In this document: one piece after another, positions 43,009-52,457 of the stretch
Numbering within the stretch: position 1 is the stretch's first letter
How the letters are laid out: every line of letters begins with the position of its first letter
Assembly (NCBI GenBank): GCA_937902925.1
Contig: CALFNN010000011.1
Coordinates: forward strand, 111,512 to 175,511
Direction: 5' to 3'
DNA: 64,000 nt
Source: an uncultured Opitutaceae bacterium
GTDB taxonomy: Bacteria; Verrucomicrobiota; Verrucomicrobiia; Opitutales; Opitutaceae
Program-made: the position numbers and the translations under genes
The notes under the pieces: model-generated
What the model was told of the DNA's origin: nothing
Databases searched by the model: none
What the model saw: the letters and a program-made list of their open reading frames with translations, nothing else

Positions 43009-44121
43009 ATGAAAGTCCCGATCCTCGATCTCAAGCCGGCCTGCGCCGAACTTCGCGCGGAACTCGACGCAGCCTATCACCGCGTCATGGATTCCGGCTG
43101 GGTGCTGCTCGGCAAGGAACTCGAGGCCTTCGAATCCGAGTATGCACGTAGCGTCGGCGTTGGGCACTGCGTCGGCGTCGCCAACGGCCTTGAGGCGATG
43201 CAGCTGGTCCTCATGGCGCTCGGCATCGGTCCCGGCGACGAGGTCATCGTCCCGTCGCACGGCTACATCGCCACCTGGCTCGCCGTCACTCATGCCGGGG
43301 CGCGCCCCATCCCGTGCGAACCCGACGAGCGGACCTACAATCTGGACCCTGCGCGCCTCGCCGCGCTCATCACACCGCGAACAAAAGCCATCCTGCCGAT
43401 CCATCTTTACGGCCAGACGGCGGACATGAACGCCATCAACGCCGTCGCGAAACAATCCGGCCTGTTTGTTCTTGAGGATGCCGCGCAGTCGCACGGGGCG
43501 CGATGCCAGGGTCGCGCGAGCGGCGCGCTCGGCGGCGCAGCGGGCATCAGCTTTTATCCGAGCAAGAATCTGGGTGCGCTCGCGGATGGCGGCGCCGTGA
43601 CGACCGACGACGCCGCGCTCGCCGAGAAAATCCGCCATCTCCGCAACTACGGCTCGAAGGTGCGCTACCATAACGAATACCTCGGCCTCAACTCGCGCCT
43701 CAGCGAGCTCCAGGCCGCCTTCCTGCGTGCCAAGCTGCCGCACCTCGCCGCGTGGAACGCCCGTCGCACCAGGATCGCGGCCCGCTACTTGGCCGAGTTC
43801 CGCGGCATCGGCGACCTCACCCTTCCCTTCGTGCCCGCGTGGGCCGAGCCGGTGTGGCATTTGTTCGTGGTTCGCACGTCGCGCCGCGACGCGCTGCAGA
43901 CCCACCTGGCATCGCGCGGCATCGGCACGCAGGTGCACTATCCGATTCCGCCGCATCTCTCGAACGCCTATCGCGCCGCCGGTTGGAAGCGCAGCGACTT
44001 TCCGCTCGCCGAAAAATTCGCCGGCGAAGTCCTCAGCTTGCCCATCGGCCCGCACCTCGCATCGGAACAGGTCGAGCATGTGTGCTTGGCGGTGAAGGAT
44101 TTTTTTGCGGGAGTCGGCTGA
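43009..44121 (+). CDS. DegT/DnrJ/EryC1/StrS-family PLP aminotransferase
   Basis: 370 aa. Hallmarks: LGKELEAFESEYARSVGVGH near the N-terminus, VANGLEAMQL, ILPIHLYGQTADM, EDAAQSHGA (~residues 156-164) and the PLP lysine in SFYPSKNLGALADGGAV (~182-198), ending with QVHYPIPPHLSNAY. These enzymes transaminate nucleotide-linked keto-sugars to amino sugars for surface glycans. The partner nucleotide-sugar dehydratase is not in the window. Confidence 0.93.
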   Translation: MKVPILDLKPACAELRAELDAAYHRVMDSGWVLLGKELEAFESEYARSVGVGHCVGVANGLEAMQLVLMALGIGPGDEVIVPSHGYIATWLAVTHAGARPIPCEPDERTYNLDPARLAALITPRTKAILPIHLYGQTADMNAINAVAKQSGLFVLEDAAQSHGARCQGRASGALGGAAGISFYPSKNLGALADGGAVTTDDAALAEKIRHLRNYGSKVRYHNEYLGLNSRLSELQAAFLRAKLPHLAAWNARRTRIAARYLAEFRGIGDLTLPFVPAWAEPVWHLFVVRTSRRDALQTHLASRGIGTQVHYPIPPHLSNAYRAAGWKRSDFPLAEKFAGEVLSLPIGPHLASEQVEHVCLAVKDFFAGVG

Positions 44122-44128
44122 CCAAGCA

Positions 44129-44953
44129 ATGACCACTTCTTCCTGGAATCCCTTCACGCCCTTCGTCCTCCTGTGGCGCCATCGGGAATTGTTGGGCCAG
44201 TTCACGCGTCGGACGATCGAGCAACGCCACAAGGGCAGTTTTCTCGGCTTTGTCTGGGCGGTGCTCGCCCCGCTGCTGTCGCTCGCGGTTTACACCTTCG
44301 TCTTCGGCCGCGTGCTCGGGACCAAGTATAACCAGATTCCCAACGAAACCGCCTACGACTACCCGCTCGGGCTTTTCCTCGGACTCGTGCTGTTCCAGTT
44401 TCTCGGCGATGTGCTTGCGCTGAGCCCCATCACCATCGTCTCGCAGCCGAATTTTGTCAAAAAGGTCGTCTTTCCGCTGGAGATTCTCCCCGTGGCCACG
44501 GTGGGCGCGGCGGCCTTCAATGCCGCGATCAGCATGACGCTCGCCCTTCTGGGGATTCAATTCCTCGGCGGCGGTCTCGACCATCATGCGTTCATGCTGT
44601 TCGCGGTCGTGCCGCCGGTCGCGCTTCTCGGCCTGGGTCTCGCCTGGTTTTTGTCGGCGCTCGGCGTGTTCGTGCGGGACGTTTCCAACGCCATGCCGTT
44701 CTTCGTGATGGTTCTCATCTATACGAGCGGCGTGTTCTTCTCGACCCAGTTGATGCGCACCAACACCGCGTGGCGCTTCCTGCGTCTCAATCCCCTCCTC
44801 TGGGCCGTCGAAGACAGCCGCCGGTCAGTGCTGTGGCATCTGCCCGTCTCGCTCTTGTCGCTGGAGTATCTGTGGGTCGCGGGGATTCTGACGTGCTTTG
44901 CCGGGTATTTTTTCTTCCACCGCACCCGGCCCGGCTTCGCCGACGTGCTGTAA
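44129..44953 (+). CDS. ABC-2 polysaccharide/O-antigen export permease (Wzm-like)
   Basis: 274 aa with six membrane helices. The N-terminal block LLGQFTRRTIEQRHKGSFLG and FVWAVLAPLLSLAVYTFVFG is characteristic of Wzm/TagG/KpsM permeases. It would export a lipid-linked glycan across the inner membrane. The start is taken at ATG 44129; the frame is open from 44105. The matching ATPase (Wzt) is not found next to it or anywhere in this window. Confidence 0.92.
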   Translation: MTTSSWNPFTPFVLLWRHRELLGQFTRRTIEQRHKGSFLGFVWAVLAPLLSLAVYTFVFGRVLGTKYNQIPNETAYDYPLGLFLGLVLFQFLGDVLALSPITIVSQPNFVKKVVFPLEILPVATVGAAAFNAAISMTLALLGIQFLGGGLDHHAFMLFAVVPPVALLGLGLAWFLSALGVFVRDVSNAMPFFVMVLIYTSGVFFSTQLMRTNTAWRFLRLNPLLWAVEDSRRSVLWHLPVSLLSLEYLWVAGILTCFAGYFFFHRTRPGFADVL

Positions 44954-45058
44954 AGGCACGACCAGTTCCAGTCGCGGCGAAACCGGTTACCGTGGCGGAC
45001 TTTGCCGCTGTGGGCTTGCGGAGAGTCGCAGTTTGCCGACGATGGGCAGCCCTAGCCG

Positions 45059-45673
45059 ATGATCCCGCTCGAAGATTATCCTGACGCACCCGACATTTTT
45101 CACGCCTACCGGCGCTGGTTGTCCTTTCCGTCGGTGCAACGAAAGCCCGGTGGCTGGGAATTCGAGCAACGGTTTTATCCCGACTACCTGTTCGTCGGCG
45201 GGGCCTCCTTTGCCATCCATCGCGCCGCGTTGCGGCATTGCTCCGGCAACGGTCTGGACATCGGCGCGGGGCTTTGGCCGCTGCCGGGGGCTGTGGCCGT
45301 CGATCTCACCCGCGGACCGGGGCACGGCCGGACGCTCGATGATTTTCGGGCCGGCTCCCAAGACTTTGTTTTCAGTTCCCACTGCCTTGAGCATATCGAG
45401 GCGTGGCAGGACGCCCTGCGCGTCTGGGTCGCGAAACTAAAACCCGGCGGCCGCCTCTTTCTCTATCTGCCACATCCCACGTGCGGCATCTGGCGGCCCG
45501 GCTCCCCATTTGTCGGCGATGGCCACAAATGGGCTCCGACTCCGGAGCTCATCAAGCGGGCGGCGAGCGAGCTTGGCGGGCGGGTAATCGATTCCGACGA
45601 CGGCCCGGACGCGATGGAGAGCTTTTTCGTTTGCGCGACTTTCGGCGCGGCTTCGTCTTCTTCCCTCCTATGA
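45059..45673 (+). CDS. SAM-dependent methyltransferase-like protein
   Basis: 204 aa. A Rossmann-type methyltransferase core is recognisable: GLDIGAGLWPLPGAVAVDL (~residues 64-82), DFVFSSHCLEHIEAW (~102-116) and KLKPGGRLFLYLPHP (~127-141). Such enzymes methylate sugars or cap glycans. Its stop overlaps the start of the sulfotransferase. About 105 bases without a recognisable feature precede it. Confidence 0.8.
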   Translation: MIPLEDYPDAPDIFHAYRRWLSFPSVQRKPGGWEFEQRFYPDYLFVGGASFAIHRAALRHCSGNGLDIGAGLWPLPGAVAVDLTRGPGHGRTLDDFRAGSQDFVFSSHCLEHIEAWQDALRVWVAKLKPGGRLFLYLPHPTCGIWRPGSPFVGDGHKWAPTPELIKRAASELGGRVIDSDDGPDAMESFFVCATFGAASSSSLL

Positions 45674-46398
45674 GTCCGGAAAGCTACCATTTCGGCACGC
45701 GGCTGGCCCTGCGGTGCGACTATTACGCCTTCCCGCGCACGGGCAGCCACTACCTCTGGGCGTGCCTGACGGGACTGCTCGATCTCGTGTTTTATCCCAA
45801 CGATTTCGTCGGCAACCCGGAAGCCCGGCAACGGGCCGACGAGTTGAATCCCCATGCGTTCTACGCCCTGCGGCTCCGTGAGGACGGCGTTCCTTACCAA
45901 CCCGTCTATATCAATGCCGCCCCCCAGGGTGTGCACGGGGTTCCAACCGCCGGCGAGTGGCCTGCCATCATTCTCATCCGCGATCCCCACCCCACCATCT
46001 ATAGCTGGTATCACACCGCGACCGAACGCTGGGGAGCAAAGGTCCCGGACCGGATCGCCTGGATGCACGATGCCTACCGGCAATACACCGAGTTCTACGA
46101 TCGGGCGCTCGCGCTCGCCGCCGAACAACCCGCGCGCTCCCTGCTGATTCGCTTCGAGGAACTGAAAGCCGATCCCGCGGTGCTCCGGCGACTGGTCGAG
46201 TTCATTGGCGTCCAGCCCAAGCTCTCGCCGGAATTCGTGCATTGGTGGACCGACTTCGAGCGCATGACCCAGCCCGGCCCGCGCACCTTCTACCGGGCGG
46301 GCAACAATGAAAAGTGGCGCACCGACGCCGCATGGCAGGCCGACCTCCGCCAAGTTTCGCCCGGCGATTTCGCGCGCCTGGGTTACCCGGCACCATGA
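45670..46398 (+). CDS. Sulfotransferase-like protein
   Basis: 242 aa. The PAPS 5'-phosphosulfate loop is represented by YAFPRTGSHYLWACL (~residues 18-32) and the 3'-phosphate-binding part by AIILIRDPHPTIYSWY (~98-113). A C-terminal KWRTD stretch near the end resembles the 'RKG'-type region of cytosolic sulfotransferases only loosely. It would transfer sulfate from PAPS to a glycan, implying a sulfated surface polysaccharide. Coupled by ATGA to genes on both sides. Confidence 0.8.
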   Translation: MSPESYHFGTRLALRCDYYAFPRTGSHYLWACLTGLLDLVFYPNDFVGNPEARQRADELNPHAFYALRLREDGVPYQPVYINAAPQGVHGVPTAGEWPAIILIRDPHPTIYSWYHTATERWGAKVPDRIAWMHDAYRQYTEFYDRALALAAEQPARSLLIRFEELKADPAVLRRLVEFIGVQPKLSPEFVHWWTDFERMTQPGPRTFYRAGNNEKWRTDAAWQADLRQVSPGDFARLGYPAP

Positions 46399-47939
46399 TG
46401 AACGCGATGCTTCAGCCCGTCGAGGCCGGCTGGTTTGAGGTCGCCGACCGCTGCTGGTGCGGCGGCCGCAGCACGACGCCGAGCCCGCACTCGGCGCACT
46501 ATCGCGTCTGCGCCCGCTGCGGCGCGCACTTCGCCACCCGGCGGCTCAAGCCCGGTTGCGTCGAAAAATTCTACAGCTACGAGGGCTACTGGCAGCAGCG
46601 CCAGCAAAGCAAACAGCATCCGACGCTGTGGGAACGCCAACAGCTCCTGGAGAGCGACGGTCGCGTCGAATACTGGATCCAAGGCATCTCCCGCCACGTC
46701 GGCCCCAATCCCGGCACCGCGCTCGAGGTCGGTTGCGCCGAGGGCACTCTGCTGCTGCGCCTGCGAAAGCTCGGCTGGCAGACCGTCGGGATCGAGCCCG
46801 ACGCCGAGACCGCCAGCGCCGTCCAGGCGCGCACCGGCCTCGATGTCCGCGCGGGCGTTTTTCCCGACGTCGCCGCACCGTCGTGCGACCTGTTCATCGC
46901 CTGCGACGTGCTCGAACATGTGCCCGCGCCGCTCGCCTTCCTGCGGGCCGCCCGTGCCGCGTTGCGCCCCGGCGGCATCCTTTTTCTCCAACTGCCCCTG
47001 ATCGAAAAGGCCCAGCCGGATTTCGGTCACATGACCGACAAGGTCTTCGATCCGCAGGAGCACGTTTTCATCTATTCGCGCGAGGCACTCGCGACGTTGC
47101 TGGAAACCGCGGATTTCGAGGTGCTCGAAAACCACGACGCGTGGCGGCGCGCCCACGAGATCGTCATCGCCCGCCGCATCGAGCGGCCCGCGCGCCCGGT
47201 GCGGCATCTTGCGAACCTGCCGCAACTATTTTCGCGCGAATGGACCGACTTCATCGACGAACTGAACGCATTCGGTGCGTCGCACGGTCTGCGCCAGTTT
47301 ACGAACTGGTCCAAGCTCTGGGAATATCCCTGGCTGTGGCGTCACGGTCTGTCGGCGCTCGACTGGCGCGGCCGGCGCGTGGTTGATCTCGGTTCCGAAC
47401 AGTCTCCCTTCCCATGGTGGCTCGCGACCCAAGGTGCGCGCGTGACGCTCGTGGAAACCCGTCGCGACTGGATCCCGCAATGGGAGTCCATCCGAGCGAA
47501 GCTCGGCGGCGTCGATGTCGACTGGCAGATTGTCGACTCCTGCCGGCTGCCGTTCGCCGACGACAGCATCGACGTCGTCACGAGTTTGTCGGTGATCGAG
47601 CATCAGGACGACAAGGCGCTCGCGGCGTCGGAAGTCGGCCGCATTCTCCGGCCCGGTGGCCGGTTCGCGGTTTCCTTCGACATCTGCGAACCGACGATGG
47701 GCATGACGTTCCCGGAGTGGAACGGCCGCGCGCTCACGATGGCCGAGTTCGAAGCGACGATCTGGAACCAACCCGCCTTCGCCCACGACGCGCCGCTGGA
47801 ATGGAACCGCGAGGACATCGAGTCTTTCCTCCGCTGGCATCGCCAGACGGCGGCGCACCACAACTACGTCGTCGGCGCCGCGGTTCTGGAGAAACGTCGC
47901 GCGCGCGGCTGGCGGCGGTTCCTGCCTTGGGGAAGATGA
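46395..47939 (+). CDS. Tandem double methyltransferase with N-terminal zinc-binding-like motif
   Basis: 514 aa. An N-terminal cysteine pair arrangement (CWCGG ... CARCG, ~residues 18-44) precedes a first class I methyltransferase (ALEVGCAEGTLLLRLRKLG ~110-128, IACDVLEHV, LRPGGILFLQLP). A second methyltransferase-like domain starts near residue 340 (VVDLGSEQSPFPWWLA, SLSVIEHQDDKALA, ILRPGGRFAVSFD). The first half resembles the C-methyltransferase/SAM family seen in sugar clusters. The double-domain layout suggests two methylations, or one catalytic and one structural domain. Confidence 0.85.
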   Translation: MMNAMLQPVEAGWFEVADRCWCGGRSTTPSPHSAHYRVCARCGAHFATRRLKPGCVEKFYSYEGYWQQRQQSKQHPTLWERQQLLESDGRVEYWIQGISRHVGPNPGTALEVGCAEGTLLLRLRKLGWQTVGIEPDAETASAVQARTGLDVRAGVFPDVAAPSCDLFIACDVLEHVPAPLAFLRAARAALRPGGILFLQLPLIEKAQPDFGHMTDKVFDPQEHVFIYSREALATLLETADFEVLENHDAWRRAHEIVIARRIERPARPVRHLANLPQLFSREWTDFIDELNAFGASHGLRQFTNWSKLWEYPWLWRHGLSALDWRGRRVVDLGSEQSPFPWWLATQGARVTLVETRRDWIPQWESIRAKLGGVDVDWQIVDSCRLPFADDSIDVVTSLSVIEHQDDKALAASEVGRILRPGGRFAVSFDICEPTMGMTFPEWNGRALTMAEFEATIWNQPAFAHDAPLEWNREDIESFLRWHRQTAAHHNYVVGAAVLEKRRARGWRRFLPWGR

Positions 47940-50269
47940 GGCTCCTCCTATCCAAGCCAGACGCGCTCGGCGACCAACTCATCGTCGCGGGCGCCGTGCA
48001 GTCGCTGCGGCGGCTTCGCCCCGATCTACACATCGTCTGGCATGTGCGCGCCGGTATTGAGGCGGTCGCGCCGCTGCTCGGAGCCGAAGTGTTTCGCCCG
48101 CGATTGGAAGAACCTCCCGAGGCCGAGGCCGCGCGGCTCGACGCGCTGACTGCCCCGCTCGTGCTCCTGCCGTTTCCGTTGTCGGCGCACGAAGCGTGGA
48201 GCGACGACGTTCGCCGGCGGGTGACTTGGTGGGGGGCGTTCTTGCGCGCCACTTCGTGGGACGCCACCGCGCTCGCGCTTGTCAACCGCAACTGGGTCGG
48301 AGACTTCACCGCGATCGCCGCCCCGGCGCCGGTCCGCGTCGGTTTCGAGGCCAACGCCATGCGACAGCCGCTCGTCAACGAGGCGGAAGCCGTCGCGAAA
48401 ATCGACGCACCGGCGTTTACTGCGACGTTGCCGCCCTCGTTCACGCGTTCCGAGGTCGCCCAATTGCGTGATCTGCTCGCGTTGATCGAGCCGCGGCTGA
48501 CCGGTGTCGACGCCACGCCCGCGTGGCAGTCGGTCGCCCCGTGGCAGCCATCCGCCGAAGCAGGCAGGTCACCCCGGATTCTGATCGCACCCGGTGTCGG
48601 TGGCGATTCGCGACGGGCTTGGGGTCTGCCGAATTTCTCCCAAGTTGCGGACGTGCTGCGCCGCCGCGGCGCCTCGGTCGAGTGGCTCGAGGGCCCTGGA
48701 GACGCCGCCTACTTTGATGGATTTCCCCAGAACGAGGCGTCGTCGCGACTTCGCTTCGGCGCCGATGAATTGTCTCAATTGGCCGCCGCCCTCGGCCAGT
48801 GCGACCTGCTCGTGTGCCACGACACCGTCTATGTGCATCTGGCGGCCGGCATCGGCGTCCCGACCCTGGCAATCTACGGCGCGGGACAGCACGAGCGTTT
48901 TCATCCGGTGTCGGGGCGCATCAAGGTTCTCCAGAGCCGGATCGCCTGCGCCGGCTGTCAGTGGCACTGCCTCTTCGACCGGATGGTCTGCGTCGCGGAC
49001 ATTCCCGTCGCCGCCGTTGTCGACGCCGCGGAGCAGGTGTTGACCGGAAATATCTCGCCGGTGCCGGTGGCCCTGCGCACACCGCTCGCCGACGCGCCCG
49101 AAGGCGAAGCCGCCGCTTTGCGGCGGCGCCTTCAGGAGGAAGTCCTGACCCTCAACGCCGATCGCTTCGCCCGGCTGCAAATCATCCAGAGTCTTCTCGC
49201 CCAGGCACAGGCGGCCGCGGCGCACGCTCCCGTGCCCGAGCCGCGGCTGTCCGTCATCATTCCGATGGGCCGGCCGGAACGCGTCGCCCCGACCCTCGCC
49301 TCGCTTGCCGCCCAACGGCGGATGCCGGCAAACTGGGAGATCGTGCTCGTCGGGGTCGAGGCGGAAACGGTGGCCCGGGCCAATCCGCACCTGCCGATCG
49401 TCCCGGTGGTCCTCGCCGCCAATCAACTGCCGCCGCGCACGCGCTGCCTCGGCGTGGAGCGTGCCACGGGTGAGTGGCTTCTCTTCGTCGACGACGACGT
49501 CGAACTGGCCGACGACTGTTACGCGCGTTTCGTCGAACTGCTCCGCGTTGCCGAGCCCGGTGCCACCGGCGCAAAACCCGTCGGGGCGATCGGCCCCCGG
49601 CTGCCCGGCAAGAGCGGCCGGTTTTTCGAGCGCCTCACCGACATTTCGAATTTTTGGGCGCAACAAAACGACACCGCCGAAGATCGCGACTGGCTTTACA
49701 GCGCCGCCTTGTTTGTGCAGGCCGAGGCCTACCGCCGCAGTGGCGGCTTCAATCCGGAACTGCCCAACGGCGAAGACGTGGACCTGACGCGCCGGATCGC
49801 CGCCGCCGGTTACCGGCTGCGCTACGAGCCTTCCCTGGTCGCCCGCCACGACCATCGGCGCGACACGCTGCTCTCGATGTGGCGCTACTTCTGGCGCAAC
49901 GGGAATGCGGCCCGCTATTTTTTCGCCGCCACGGGCGCCGCCTGCCCGTTCAGCGTCAAGACCACGTGGCTGAAATCGTGGAGTGACTTGAACATGAATC
50001 TCGCGTTCCAACGCGCGCATGGCGGCTCGCTCGGCCTGCGCGCCCCGCTGGTCTGGTTCAACTACCTCATCGTCGAGGCCTCGCTCGAATGGCATTGGCA
50101 GGAATACATTCACGGCGACCGGCGCTACGCCCGGCTCCCCACCCGCGCAGCCAGCGATGCCACTTATGTCGCCGCCCTGACCGATTGGGACGGAGGCCGT
50201 CGCGTCCGTGGCGCGCTGCGCTATGGGCTGGCCGTCCTTCAGGACTTTGCGAACCCCGTGCGGCGATGA
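47936..50269 (+). CDS. Fusion of GT9 (heptosyltransferase-like) and GT2 glycosyltransferase
   Basis: 777 aa. The N-terminal ~390 residues are GT9-like: LLLSKPDALGDQLIVAGAVQ at the start, ILIAPGVGGDSRRAWG, and CDLLVCHDTVYVHLAAGIGV with GVPTLAIYG, the nucleotide-sugar site of ADP-heptose:LPS heptosyltransferases. A cysteine cluster CAGCQWHC follows (~residues 340-347). The C-terminal GT2 domain begins at LSVIIPMGRPERVAPTLASL (~437) with the metal motif FVDDDVEL (DDD) and the acceptor-site NGEDVDL. The enzyme may add two sugars in sequence. Confidence 0.88.
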   Translation: MRLLLSKPDALGDQLIVAGAVQSLRRLRPDLHIVWHVRAGIEAVAPLLGAEVFRPRLEEPPEAEAARLDALTAPLVLLPFPLSAHEAWSDDVRRRVTWWGAFLRATSWDATALALVNRNWVGDFTAIAAPAPVRVGFEANAMRQPLVNEAEAVAKIDAPAFTATLPPSFTRSEVAQLRDLLALIEPRLTGVDATPAWQSVAPWQPSAEAGRSPRILIAPGVGGDSRRAWGLPNFSQVADVLRRRGASVEWLEGPGDAAYFDGFPQNEASSRLRFGADELSQLAAALGQCDLLVCHDTVYVHLAAGIGVPTLAIYGAGQHERFHPVSGRIKVLQSRIACAGCQWHCLFDRMVCVADIPVAAVVDAAEQVLTGNISPVPVALRTPLADAPEGEAAALRRRLQEEVLTLNADRFARLQIIQSLLAQAQAAAAHAPVPEPRLSVIIPMGRPERVAPTLASLAAQRRMPANWEIVLVGVEAETVARANPHLPIVPVVLAANQLPPRTRCLGVERATGEWLLFVDDDVELADDCYARFVELLRVAEPGATGAKPVGAIGPRLPGKSGRFFERLTDISNFWAQQNDTAEDRDWLYSAALFVQAEAYRRSGGFNPELPNGEDVDLTRRIAAAGYRLRYEPSLVARHDHRRDTLLSMWRYFWRNGNAARYFFAATGAACPFSVKTTWLKSWSDLNMNLAFQRAHGGSLGLRAPLVWFNYLIVEASLEWHWQEYIHGDRRYARLPTRAASDATYVAALTDWDGGRRVRGALRYGLAVLQDFANPVRR

Positions 50270-51498
50270 GAATCGGCATCGGCCTCAACCTGCTCGCCCC
50301 CGACAACGGCGGCGTCACCAACTATGCGCTGACCCTGCTGCGGCACTGGCCGGAATTCGCGCCGGATCACCCGATGATCCTCTTCAGTTTCGCGCACAAC
50401 GAGCCCCTTCTCGCCACTCTGCCACCCGCGTCGCGTCAGCACGAAATCCGCCTTCAAACCCAGGAAGAGGCCCTCGAACACTTCGACAAGATCGACGTCT
50501 ATTTCTGCCCGTTCGGCACGCTCTGGCCGCGACCCGTGCGCAAGCCGTCGGTGCTCACGTTTCACGACATGCAGGAGCGTTTCTATCCCGAGTTCTTCAC
50601 CGTGAAGGAACTCGAGGAGCGCTTTTTTCACTATGACTGGTCGTTGCGCATGGCCGATGCGGTCGTGGCCGTTTCCGATTTTACTCGCGACATGTCGGTT
50701 CAGATCGCCGGAGCCACGCGCGGAAAATTCCACGTCGTCCCGCATGCGCCCGACGCGCTGCCTCCACCGGTCAAGCCCGCGGCGTGGACGCCGCACGACG
50801 ACACGCGCCCGTTCGTTTTTTATCCGGCCAATTTCTGGAAACACAAAAACCACCTCCGCCTGCTCAGCGCGTTTGGCGAGGCGCGCGCCCGTGGGGCGGA
50901 CCTCACGCTCGTTTGCACCGGCAGCCTGCTTGGCCGCGAAGCCGAGTGGCGGGAAGCCGTCACTGCCGCCGGCGTCGCCGATCGCGTGCGCCACCTCGGC
51001 AAGGTGCCCCGCGCCGAGATCAGCTGGCTGTTTCATCACGCCCGCGCGCTCGTCTTCCCCTCCCTCTTCGAGGGCTTCGGCATCCCGCTCGTCGAAGCGA
51101 TGCAGACCGGCTGCCCCATCGCCTGCGGCCACAACACCAGCCAGCCGGATGTCGCCCGTGACTCCGCCCTTTATTTCGACGCTTCCGCGCCCGCCTCCAT
51201 CGCCTCGGCCATCCTGCGCATCGCGGCCGATGAGCCTCTGCGCACCCGGTTGCTCGCGGCAGGCCGCCAGCGCGCCGGCGATTTCACCGCCCGGCGCCTC
51301 GTCGACGGCCACCTGGCCGCCTTTGCGACCGCCTGCCGGCGCCACACGCCGCTGCGGGCCTGGTTCAATGAACGCGTCCGGCTGCCGCGCTCGCAGCGCC
51401 CGCGAACCGCGCTGACCCCGTGGGAGGCGCGAGTGGCAGCGCGCCTGCTGCGCGCCCGCGCGCGGGTCCCGAACGGCTACGAACACGTCAGCTCATGA
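50266..51498 (+). CDS. GT4-family glycosyltransferase
   Basis: 410 aa from MRIGIGLNL. The GT-B fold is shown by APDNGGVTNYALTLLRHW near the N-terminus and by the C-terminal GT4 signature FPSLFEGFGIPLVEAMQTGC (~residues 264-283, with the E-x7-E pair). VFYPANFWKHKNHLRLLSAF marks the start of the second Rossmann domain. It probably transfers a hexose or rhamnose-type sugar in glycan assembly. Coupled by ATGA on both sides. Confidence 0.92.
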   Translation: MRIGIGLNLLAPDNGGVTNYALTLLRHWPEFAPDHPMILFSFAHNEPLLATLPPASRQHEIRLQTQEEALEHFDKIDVYFCPFGTLWPRPVRKPSVLTFHDMQERFYPEFFTVKELEERFFHYDWSLRMADAVVAVSDFTRDMSVQIAGATRGKFHVVPHAPDALPPPVKPAAWTPHDDTRPFVFYPANFWKHKNHLRLLSAFGEARARGADLTLVCTGSLLGREAEWREAVTAAGVADRVRHLGKVPRAEISWLFHHARALVFPSLFEGFGIPLVEAMQTGCPIACGHNTSQPDVARDSALYFDASAPASIASAILRIAADEPLRTRLLAAGRQRAGDFTARRLVDGHLAAFATACRRHTPLRAWFNERVRLPRSQRPRTALTPWEARVAARLLRARARVPNGYEHVSS

Positions 51499-52457
51499 GC
51501 TCTCCCCGCTTCACCATCGTAATGCCCACCTACAACCACGGACGGTGGATCGAGACGGCGTTGTGCAGCATCTTCGATCAGGGAACGACGTCGCTGGAAG
51601 TATTGGTGATGGACTCCCTTTCCACGGATGAGACCCCGCAAATTCTGGAGCGATATCGCGATCGCCTCACCTGGCACCGCCGCAAGGACGCCGGCCAGGC
51701 CGACGCGATCAACCAGGGCCTCGCGCTCGCCCGGGGCGAAATCGTCGCGTGGCTCAACTCCGACGATACCTACCTCCCCGGCGCTTTTGCCCGGGTGAGC
51801 GCCGCATTCAGCGACGATGCCTCGCTCGATTTCGTCTATGGCGATGCGCTCGAGATCGACGAGACCGGTCGCATCCTGACGCCGAATCTTTTCACGGAGG
51901 ACTGCACGCGTGAACGGTTTTATTTTTCCCACGACTACATCTGCCAGCCCACGCTTTTTGTGCGCCGGGAGGCGCTAGCCCGCGTCGGCGCGCTGCGTGC
52001 CGACCTGCGCTGGTTCCTCGACTACCAGTGGCTCACTCGTTTTTTCTCTGCCGGCTTGAAAGGCAAACGCCTGCCGCATTTCCTCGCCGCGAACCGCGAT
52101 CATCCCCAGACCAAGACGAATTCGGGCGGCCTGCGCCGCTGGTGGGAAATCATGCGGGTCCTCGCGGCCAATCCCGGGCCATTCCTGCTCGCCCGCCGCA
52201 GCCTGTGGATTTATTCGCTGGAGTTCGTGATCAAATCCATCAACGCCGCCTCCTGGGGTGCCCGACCCGACTCGGCTGACGACGCGCGGAAAGCACGCGC
52301 CTGGGCGCTCGCAACGCTGAACCGCCGGTTTATGCGACTGGTTAGCCCGCGCTCGTTCGATGATATCGTGCGCCGTTATCATCGCGATATCGTCCCGGCC
52401 GGACAAACTGTGGCCGACCTCTGGACCCGCGACCTGGCCGGGGCCAAACACCAATGA
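51495..52457 (+). CDS. GT2-family glycosyltransferase
   Basis: 320 aa. GT-A fold with FTIVMPTYNHGRWIETALCS (~residues 6-25), DAGQADAINQGLALARGEIV and the metal motif LNSDDTYLPGA (~88-98). The same GQADAIN...GEIV...LNSDD pattern is found in the minus-strand gene at 54569-55438, so the two belong to the same subgroup. The acceptor is unknown. Confidence 0.92.
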   Translation: MSSPRFTIVMPTYNHGRWIETALCSIFDQGTTSLEVLVMDSLSTDETPQILERYRDRLTWHRRKDAGQADAINQGLALARGEIVAWLNSDDTYLPGAFARVSAAFSDDASLDFVYGDALEIDETGRILTPNLFTEDCTRERFYFSHDYICQPTLFVRREALARVGALRADLRWFLDYQWLTRFFSAGLKGKRLPHFLAANRDHPQTKTNSGGLRRWWEIMRVLAANPGPFLLARRSLWIYSLEFVIKSINAASWGARPDSADDARKARAWALATLNRRFMRLVSPRSFDDIVRRYHRDIVPAGQTVADLWTRDLAGAKHQ

